NCBI GenBank assembly: GCA_945892755.1
Contig: CAMDDO010000012.1
Coordinates: 1-49,172 of the forward strand
Source of the DNA: Rhizobium sp. Q54
GTDB lineage: Bacteria; Pseudomonadota; Alphaproteobacteria; UBA828
Reading direction: 5' to 3'
Length of the DNA: 49,172 nt
This document shows positions 42,921 to 49,172 of this stretch, piece by piece. Within the stretch, counting starts at the first letter, position 1. Every line of letters begins with the position of its first letter. The notes beneath the pieces were generated by a model. That model saw nothing but the letters and a program-made list of their open reading frames with translations, did not search any database and was not told the DNA's origin. A program made the translations under genes and the position numbers.

Positions 42921-44155
42921 ACGTCGAAGGCGATGCCGACCCTCTCCTCCTCGCCCTTGAACGGGATCGTGCCGTGGAAGAGGTAGGACGGGAAGAAGAC
43001 GGCCAAGCCGGGCTCGGGCCTCACCGCGCTGGTCGGCGGCTCGAAACCCACTGGCAGCTTGCAATCGGGTCGCCCGAACTCGATCCACCCCGCGCGGCCA
43101 TTGCCCTCCACCGATAGGCTGCAGGGCGTCGCCACATAATAGCAGCCACTGAGCCAGGCGCCCTCGTGGGTGTGGGTTGGATGCCAGCCGCCCTCGCGGA
43201 GGATCGAGGCGACGATCGTCAGCCGATAGCGCTTCGGTTTCCGGCTGAGGAAAGGATGCGAGGCATCATCGGGCAAGCTATCGCGCAAATGGTCGATCGC
43301 CTGACGCAACGCCCGCTCAAACAGCTGCATGGTGCGGTCGGGCCGGATCGCCATGTCGCCGGTCACCGAGCCACCGTAGGAGACGCGCTGGAATGGCTCC
43401 CAGACTAGCGTCGGGTGGGTTCTGACCGCGCTCTCGAGCGCCGCGTTGAACGCCCCAAGATCGGCGAATTGCGGCGGCACATTCAGGCGCGCGGTCCAGA
43501 CCACCGCATCGAGCTTCAGAAAACGCTCGAACTCACTCGGTTTATCGAGGATTTGCAAGGCCGTGCCGCGATAGGCCCAACCGTTCTGGCAATAGGGCTC
43601 GATTGCCAAACAGCCCTCGGCCGCGGCCAAGGCCTGCTCCGGCCGATCGAGAGAAATGAGTGTTGCGGCAAGGCGATAGCGGGGTTCTTTGATAAACGGA
43701 TCGAGCTTGATCGAGCGCCCAAGCGTTTCCGCCGCCTCGTCCAGCCGGCCGAGGCCGCGCAGGGCATCGCCCCTATTGGCCAAGGCATTCGCATAGTCCG
43801 GCATAAGCGCCAGCGCCCGGTCATAACATTCAAGGGCTTCGGCGTGCTTCTTGCCATCGAGATAGAGATTGCCGAGGTTTTGATGGGCCTCGGCATAGGC
43901 GGGCGCGAGCTCGGTCGCCCGTATCATGCGCGCCAGTGCCTCTTGGTAGCGCCCCTCCTGATAGGCGATCAGGCCGAGCAGATGTTCTGCGGTCGGCTCC
44001 TCGGGTTCGATCTCGAGGACCCGGCGATAGGCCTTCTCGGCCATGGCGAGCCGGCCGGCCCGATGATGCGCGAGCGCCCCTTCAAGGAGGGCCGCCGTGC
44101 CACCCATGCCTTGGCGTGCCTGTTTCGCTTCGCGCCGCCGCTCGCTCCGGCCCAT
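42905..44155 (-). CDS. TPR-repeat protein with C-terminal 2OG-Fe(II) oxygenase domain
   Basis: A 416-residue protein. Residues about 20-190 contain tandem TPR repeats (for example EPTAEHLLGLIAYQEGRYQE, AEAHQNLGNLYLDGKKHAEA and ANALANRGDALRGLGRLDEA). The C-terminal half is a putative 2OG-Fe(II) oxygenase: GWHPTHTHEGAWLSGCYYV supplies the first His cluster, FFPSYLFHGTIPF the distal His, and ERVGIAFDVYP the Arg that would hold 2-oxoglutarate. The TPR part probably presents a protein substrate. I chose the ATG at 44155, since upstream codons lie in the antisense of the divergent hyuB-like gene. Confidence 0.88.
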   Translation of the reverse strand: MGRSERRREAKQARQGMGGTAALLEGALAHHRAGRLAMAEKAYRRVLEIEPEEPTAEHLLGLIAYQEGRYQEALARMIRATELAPAYAEAHQNLGNLYLDGKKHAEALECYDRALALMPDYANALANRGDALRGLGRLDEAAETLGRSIKLDPFIKEPRYRLAATLISLDRPEQALAAAEGCLAIEPYCQNGWAYRGTALQILDKPSEFERFLKLDAVVWTARLNVPPQFADLGAFNAALESAVRTHPTLVWEPFQRVSYGGSVTGDMAIRPDRTMQLFERALRQAIDHLRDSLPDDASHPFLSRKPKRYRLTIVASILREGGWHPTHTHEGAWLSGCYYVATPCSLSVEGNGRAGWIEFGRPDCKLPVGFEPPTSAVRPEPGLAVFFPSYLFHGTIPFKGEEERVGIAFDVYPEG

Positions 44156-44276
44156 GATCTCACTCCGCCCTTCCAACAAAAGTGTACGACCGTCCGGTAG
44201 GTCGGCGGAAGGGCTGGTTGACATGGCTGGCCGTGCCGCCCACCGTTTCCCGTCGACCAAATCCAGGGAGATCGCC

Positions 44277-45968
44277 ATGGCGATGGACATCGTGACGATG
44301 AGCATCGTCAGCTCGGCGATGGTGGCGATCTGCCGCGAGATGGGCGTCAATGTCCAGAAGACGGCGTACTCGACCCTCTTCAGCGAGGCGCTCGACTTCA
44401 CCTGCGCGCTCGCCAGCCCCGAGGGCGAGATGCTGGCGGTCGCCGAATATTGCCCGGCGCAGATCGGCGGCGTGCCCCTCCTCGTCCGTTCGATGGTGCA
44501 GGAGATCGGCCGCAACCAGATCGAGGACGGCGATGTCATCGTCCACAACGACCCGTACCGCGGCGGCCTCCACACGCCCGAGCACACCATGTTCAAGCCG
44601 GTCTTCGTCGAGGGCGAGCTGATGGGCTTCGCGGTCACGGTCGGCCATCTGGTCGAGGTCGGCGGCATGGTGCCGGGCGGCTTTCCGGGCGAGGCCTCCG
44701 AGATCTTCCACGAGGGCTTCCGCGTGCCGCCGGTGAAGATCATTCGGCGCGGCGAGGATGTCGCGGCGGTCTGGAAGCTCCTGCTCGCGAACGTGCGCAC
44801 GCCACGCACCAATTATGGCGACCTCCGCGCGCTCATCTCCGGCGTCGACCTCGGCGCCAAGCGCCTGGCCGAGCTGATCGCCAAACACGGCCGCGCGCCG
44901 TTCAAGCAAATCGCGTCCGACCTGCTCGACTATTCCGAGGCGCGCATGCGGGCCGAGATCGCGGCCTTCCCCGACGGTTGTTATCGCTTCGAGGACGCGG
45001 TGGAGGACGACGGCATCGAGGACAAGGAATTCGCCATCAAGGTTGCCGTCCACGTCCAGGGCGAGGAAGTGGTGATCGACTTCACCGGCTCGGCCGCGCA
45101 GGCCAAGGGGCCGATCAACGCGACCTTGGGCGTCACCTGGTCGGCCTCCTACAACGCGATGCTGCATCTGACCGACGAGACGATCCCGCGCAATTCCGGC
45201 TGCTTCCGCCCGATCAAGGTGATCGCGCCGGCGGGCACGATCATGAACGTGGACTATCCGGGCGCGGAGGTCGGCGGCAATTCGGAGACCCACCCGATCA
45301 TCGTCTGCACCATCTTGGGCGCGATGGCGAAGACCGGCACGCAACGCATCATGGCGTCCGAAGGCACGACCAGCGGCTGCTTCGTGTTCGGCGGGCGCGA
45401 CCCGAGGCTCGGCACCGAGATCTGCGCCTTCGACCTCGCCTATCCCGGCTTCGGCGGACGGCCGTTCGCCGACGGCAATGACGCGACCTCCTCGATCAAC
45501 GCGAATTGCTGCAACACGCCGGTCGAGGTGTTCGAGACGCGCTATCCCTGGCTCATCGAGGCGCTGGCGCTGCGCCCCGATTCAGGCGGGCCCGGCAAAT
45601 TCCGTGGCGGGCTGTCGCTCAGCAAAACCATGCGCTGCCTGGATGACGTGACGGTCAGCCAGATGACCAACAAGCACAAGAAGGCGGCCTGGGGGCTGGA
45701 GGGCGGCAGGCCCGGCATGCTCGGCCAGACGCTCTACCGCGCGGCGAACGGCGCACACTGGCAGACGATCTCGGAGGCGTTCGGCAAGGTGAGCCCGAGC
45801 AAATATTCCAACGTGCGGGTCAAGCCCGGCGACCGCATGGTGATCGCCGCGCCCGGCGGCGGCGGCTATGGCGCGCCCGCGCTGCGCGACCCCGCGATGG
45901 TGACCGAGGATGTGCGCGAGGGGTATGTGACGGAGCGGGCGGCGAAGGAGGTGTATGGGGTGGGGTGA
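44277..45968 (+). CDS. Lone HyuB-type hydantoinase/oxoprolinase family protein
   Basis: A 563-residue HyuB-family protein starting MAMDIVTMSIVSSAMVAI. Family blocks are IEDGDVIVHNDPYRGGLHTP, DFTGSAAQAKGPINA, RNSGCFRPIKVIAP, GGPGKFRGGLSLSKTM and the Gly-rich C-terminus APGGGGYGAPALRDP. The ATG follows a GGGAG ribosome site. Unlike the copy at 29.4 kb it has no hyuA or racemase next to it: upstream is the divergent TPR-oxygenase gene and downstream the restriction-modification genes. Either its HyuA partner lies elsewhere or it has been stranded by insertion of the R-M unit. Its substrate is unknown. Confidence 0.9.
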   Translation: MAMDIVTMSIVSSAMVAICREMGVNVQKTAYSTLFSEALDFTCALASPEGEMLAVAEYCPAQIGGVPLLVRSMVQEIGRNQIEDGDVIVHNDPYRGGLHTPEHTMFKPVFVEGELMGFAVTVGHLVEVGGMVPGGFPGEASEIFHEGFRVPPVKIIRRGEDVAAVWKLLLANVRTPRTNYGDLRALISGVDLGAKRLAELIAKHGRAPFKQIASDLLDYSEARMRAEIAAFPDGCYRFEDAVEDDGIEDKEFAIKVAVHVQGEEVVIDFTGSAAQAKGPINATLGVTWSASYNAMLHLTDETIPRNSGCFRPIKVIAPAGTIMNVDYPGAEVGGNSETHPIIVCTILGAMAKTGTQRIMASEGTTSGCFVFGGRDPRLGTEICAFDLAYPGFGGRPFADGNDATSSINANCCNTPVEVFETRYPWLIEALALRPDSGGPGKFRGGLSLSKTMRCLDDVTVSQMTNKHKKAAWGLEGGRPGMLGQTLYRAANGAHWQTISEAFGKVSPSKYSNVRVKPGDRMVIAAPGGGGYGAPALRDPAMVTEDVREGYVTERAAKEVYGVG

Positions 45969-46053
45969 GCAGCCCTAAGTTAGGTTGACCACATCCCGAG
46001 TGTTAGGGTTGTGCCGCACCTCCGGACGGCGCTCCCCATTCGCAGGATAACTG

Positions 46054-47232
46054 ATGGAGAATCGCTTGTCCCATGGGGCGACGTTCTCATGCGAACATGA
46101 CAGACGAGATACAATGATTGATTTTGGGAGCACTGAAGGGCGCGTGCGGGCAAACGTCTCCGGTCGACCTATCAGGCCTGTACCCGATCGACCCAGAGGT
46201 TCAGTCGTCGATATTTTTTGTGGCGCTGGTGGGCTGACGCATGGTTTTCGATTGGAAGGCTATGCCGTGGCTGCTGGCATCGACGTCGACGAGGCATGCC
46301 GCTACGCGTTTGAACACAACAATGAGGCACCCTTTCTCAGAAAGGACGTCTCATATCTCAGTGCACAAGAGCTTTTGGATTTGTTCTACCAAGGCGAACC
46401 AAAGATTTTAGTCGGGTGCGCGCCTTGCCAGCCGTTCTCGACCTACAATCAGAAGAAAGCTGACCCGAAATGGCGACTGATTCGCCGGTTTGGGGAGCTC
46501 GTCTGCGATACCAAACCTGACATCATTTCGATGGAAAACGTTCCTCGCCTGATGGAATTCAGAGAAGGAAGAGTGTTTGGAGATTTTACGGCGCGATTGA
46601 AAGCAGCCGGTTACCATGTAGACCATCAGATAGTATTTCTGCCGAATTACGGACTTCCACAGCGTCGATCGCGCTTGGTACTCCTCGCATCGCGACACGG
46701 TTCCATTCGGCTTGAAAAACCCACGTTTGAGCCCAACAGCTATCGGACCGTCGAAGAAGCGATCGGTAACCTCCCGGTGCTGAGGGCAGGTGCGATCGAC
46801 CCCCGCGACCCTCTCCATCGTGCAAGCCGCATGTCTGAATTGAATCGCCGGCGGATACGAGCGTCGAAGCCCGGAGGCTCATGGAAGGATTGGAGCGAAG
46901 ATCTCGTGGCGAAATGCCACAGAGCGAAATCGGGTCGCAGCTATGAAGCGGTATACGGGCGAATGAAGGCAGATGAGCCGTCACCCACCATAACCACACA
47001 GTTCTTCGGTTTCGGTAACGGCCGGTTTGGACATCCGCATCAGCACCGTGCGCTCTCGCTAAGAGAGGGAGCCATCCTGCAATCGTTCCCGCGAGATTAC
47101 GCTTTTGTCGCACCGGGAGACGCGATTGAATTCAAGAAATTGGGCCGGATGATCGGCAATGCAGTTCCGGTGTTATTATCCCGCGCAATCGCCAGGACGA
47201 TTAGCGGCCACGTAAAGGAATATGGTCTATGA
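46054..47232 (+). CDS. DNA (cytosine-5-) methyltransferase of a restriction-modification pair
   Basis: C5-methyltransferases put a methyl group on cytosine in a recognition site and protect host DNA. All main motifs are in order: I (DIFCGAGGLTHGF), IV with catalytic Cys about 20 residues beyond the 105th codon from the second ATG (GCAPCQPFSTYNQ), VI (MENVPRLMEF), VIII (PQRRSRLVLLA) and X (IGNAVPVLLSRAIA). The target-recognition region lies between about 250 and 320. I used the ATG at 46054, which has AGGA 6 bp upstream; an ATG at 46114 would remove 20 unconserved residues. The stop overlaps the next gene by 4 bp (ATGA). Base use is less GC-rich than in the chromosome to the left. Confidence 0.94.
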   Translation: MENRLSHGATFSCEHDRRDTMIDFGSTEGRVRANVSGRPIRPVPDRPRGSVVDIFCGAGGLTHGFRLEGYAVAAGIDVDEACRYAFEHNNEAPFLRKDVSYLSAQELLDLFYQGEPKILVGCAPCQPFSTYNQKKADPKWRLIRRFGELVCDTKPDIISMENVPRLMEFREGRVFGDFTARLKAAGYHVDHQIVFLPNYGLPQRRSRLVLLASRHGSIRLEKPTFEPNSYRTVEEAIGNLPVLRAGAIDPRDPLHRASRMSELNRRRIRASKPGGSWKDWSEDLVAKCHRAKSGRSYEAVYGRMKADEPSPTITTQFFGFGNGRFGHPHQHRALSLREGAILQSFPRDYAFVAPGDAIEFKKLGRMIGNAVPVLLSRAIARTISGHVKEYGL

Positions 47233-49088
47233 GTCAAAGTTCTTTCTCTCTGACAATCAGTCTCAACGTCCTTGAGCATCTCGGGATCAATCTCTATAGC
47301 AACGTGCCGTCGGTGCTTTCGGAAATCGTCGCAAACGCGTGGGATGCTGACGCCGAAAAAGTGGAGGTCGATTGGGATAGAGCGAACGGGCGAATTATCA
47401 TCCAGGACGACGGAACGGGCATGACCGAGAATGAGCTAAACGAACGCTTCTTAAAGGTTGGATACCGTCGCAGGGATGAGCAGTCTGGTCTCACTGGCTT
47501 AAAGCGGCATCCCATGGGAAGAAAGGGCATCGGTAAACTCTCTCTATTCTCCATCGCGGGCACCGTCGATATTGAGACCCAAAAAAATGGGCAGAAGAGC
47601 GCCTTTCGGATGAGGCTCAAGGATATCCGCAGCGAAGTTCAAAAAGGAGGCGGCTCCGGCACTTATAGGCCAAGTGGTCTGCCGACAAACAAGATCGACT
47701 TCGAACATGGGACACGCATCACCCTTACGGACCTCCGCCATCGGCAGACGACCGCGACGAGCAAAGCCCTCAGAAAGCGAGTGGCTCGGCGCTTTTCGAT
47801 CCTGGGTGAGCAGTACGATTTCAAGGTTCTAATTGACCGCCAGGAGGTCACCCCGGCCGATCGAGATTACTACAGCAAGTTGCAATACCTATGGACGTAT
47901 GGCGACGAGCATGAGGTTGCAAAGCTGGCAACAAACGCAGAAAAAAGGGAACCCCGACCTGTGCCGGTTTATGACGACCAATTGCATATTGTCGGTTGGC
48001 TTGGCACTGTTAAGGAATCCAAGCAATTAAAGGATGAAGAAGGCGACAACTTAAATAGAATTGCGATTTTTGTACGTGGGAAGATGGCCCAAGAAGATAT
48101 CCTTTCGGATTTTGCCGAACGCGGCGTGTATGCCAGTTATCTCATCGGAGAATTGAAAGTGGACGGTTTCGACCTTTACGATGGGCCACAAACCGAACAC
48201 GACGAGGATGCAGCGACGAGCAGCAGGCAACGGCTTGTAGAGGACGACGAACGATACCAAAAATTGAAGGCCTTTGTCGCGGCCGAGTTGAAATACATCC
48301 AAGGAAAGTGGGCCGATTTTCGGGCGGAAGACGGGACAAAGAGGGCCTTGGAGATACCAGCGGTACGCGCTTGGATAGACGGTCTAAAGCCCGCGGTTCG
48401 AACAAAAGCTCAGAAATGGTTGGGTAAATTGAATAGAATAAATATGGATGATTTAGACGAACAAAAACAATTAATAAAACATGCGGTTCTGGGGTTCGAA
48501 TTTTATAGATTGAACGAAAATTTAGACGAACTTGACAATATTTCTGATGTAACTCTTATAACTGTACTTGAGATTTTTAGGGAATTAGACGGCCTTGAGG
48601 CTAATTTATATGGACAAATCGTACAACAACGGATGAAGGTTATTAGAACTCTTCAAGAAAAAGTCGACGAAAATGCACTGGAGAAGGCCATACAACAGTA
48701 CCTCTTCGACCATCTTTGGCTGCTTGACGCTTCGTGGGAGCGCGCCGAGGGAACGGAGGTTATGGAAAAAAGCGTCACTAAAATGTTCGAAGGGATAACG
48801 GCCAACCTGAGGCCAGAGGAACGCTCGGGTCGTCTCGACATAGGATACAGAAAAGCGGCTGGAGGACACGTCATCATAGAGCTAAAACGCCCAGAACGTG
48901 TCGTAAATCGATCTGAAATGCTTTCTCAATCTGAAAAATACCTATCCGGTATGTTGCGGTTGCTGGAAAAGCAGGGCAATGCTCACGAACCGATAGATAT
49001 CATTTTCGTTCTGGGTAAACCGCCAACTGAATGGGAAAACCCTGGAGGTAGGGATCGGGTCATTAGCCCGTCCTATTCACCACGGTAG
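47229..49088 (+). CDS. MutL-like GHKL ATPase with C-terminal nuclease motif, restriction-enzyme candidate
   Basis: A 619-residue protein. The N-terminal GHKL ATPase has Glu32 and Asn36 in SEIVANAWDADAE, DDGTGM near 60-66 and GRKGIGKLSLF near 97-107. The C-terminal part contains a PD-(D/E)xK-like core: Asp537 in SGRLDIGY and Glu551-x-Lys553 in HVIIELKRP. This architecture corresponds to the MutL-related restriction enzymes (BbrUII/HgiDII group) reported in R-M systems, and the ATGA overlap with a C5-methyltransferase fits. Relatives of HgiDII recognise GTCGAC; whether this one does is unknown. Positions 48420-48700 are strongly AT-rich and look foreign. A mobile origin is likely. Confidence 0.88.
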   Translation: MSQSSFSLTISLNVLEHLGINLYSNVPSVLSEIVANAWDADAEKVEVDWDRANGRIIIQDDGTGMTENELNERFLKVGYRRRDEQSGLTGLKRHPMGRKGIGKLSLFSIAGTVDIETQKNGQKSAFRMRLKDIRSEVQKGGGSGTYRPSGLPTNKIDFEHGTRITLTDLRHRQTTATSKALRKRVARRFSILGEQYDFKVLIDRQEVTPADRDYYSKLQYLWTYGDEHEVAKLATNAEKREPRPVPVYDDQLHIVGWLGTVKESKQLKDEEGDNLNRIAIFVRGKMAQEDILSDFAERGVYASYLIGELKVDGFDLYDGPQTEHDEDAATSSRQRLVEDDERYQKLKAFVAAELKYIQGKWADFRAEDGTKRALEIPAVRAWIDGLKPAVRTKAQKWLGKLNRINMDDLDEQKQLIKHAVLGFEFYRLNENLDELDNISDVTLITVLEIFRELDGLEANLYGQIVQQRMKVIRTLQEKVDENALEKAIQQYLFDHLWLLDASWERAEGTEVMEKSVTKMFEGITANLRPEERSGRLDIGYRKAAGGHVIIELKRPERVVNRSEMLSQSEKYLSGMLRLLEKQGNAHEPIDIIFVLGKPPTEWENPGGRDRVISPSYSPR

Positions 49089-49172
49089 GTGATTATCGCT
49101 TGGGAGCCGCGAGCGTTGCGACGAGGACGCGGCTGGCCGTGGCGCTGGCAGGAGCGCTTTGCGGGTCTGGAT
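49089..49172. other. GC-rich tail after the R-M unit
   Basis: Base composition returns to the high-GC level directly after the stop of the nuclease gene. No gene, repeat or attachment-like duplication was recognised in these 84 bases. Confidence 0.3.

Overview
The window is GC-rich (an exception is an AT-rich patch near 48.4-48.7 kb) and densely coding. Several family markers point to an alphaproteobacterium: the phosphotransferase ChpT, a MucR/Ros regulator, a DUF1476 F1-ATPase inhibitor, a DUF3553 protein and the PurS/PurQ/PurL form of FGAM synthase. A free-living Rhodospirillales-like organism fits, but the exact lineage is an inference. All calls come from reading the sequence; no search was run.

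Layout. (1) 0-3.5 kb, minus strand: chpT and a CheA kinase whose 3' end lies outside the window. This CheA carries two group-I truncated-haemoglobin (trHb) domains, one where P2 normally sits and one inside the CheW-like P5 domain. It is the most unusual object here. The chpT-cheA gap holds a cluster of nested inverted repeats with alternative pairings. (2) 3.7-15.6 kb: DUF3553, a LysR regulator, mobA with a GIY-YIG protein, an orphan solute-binding protein, moaA, NAD kinase, an M14 deacylase, an AbrB-type membrane protein, TetR, MucR and a bis-MGD molybdo-oxidoreductase. mobA, moaA and that oxidoreductase form a loose molybdenum theme. (3) 15.66-21.5 kb, minus strand: a five-gene ABC importer resembling rhizobial glycerol-type systems. 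Its two ATPases have complementary degenerate active-site motifs. (4) 21.7-27.2 kb: a 2OG-Fe(II) oxygenase, a small GIY-YIG protein, tRNA-Leu(UAA), a CinA-like protein, methionine aminopeptidase, RadC, a PhoH-family ATPase and an exported protein.

(5) 27.3-32 kb: a hydantoinase/oxoprolinase operon (hyuA, hyuB, racemase). (6) 32-42.9 kb: a purine block (purB, purC, purS, purQ, purL, then bolA and grxD) interrupted by an SDR, a DUF5678-like/retropepsin pair, a two-subunit TPP enzyme, DUF1476 and an NRDE-family protein. A DOPA-dioxygenase-like gene follows grxD in the same frame after a TGA and lacks an ATG/GTG/TTG start. (7) 42.9-46 kb: a TPR-2OG oxygenase and a lone second hyuB. (8) 46-49.1 kb: a cytosine-5 methyltransferase overlapping a MutL-like GHKL ATPase with a C-terminal nuclease motif, a restriction-modification pair that looks horizontally acquired.

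Five copies of a GC-rich palindromic repeat lie in three gaps (22.9, 32.0 and 39.5 kb). No CRISPR array, rRNA or insertion sequence was seen.
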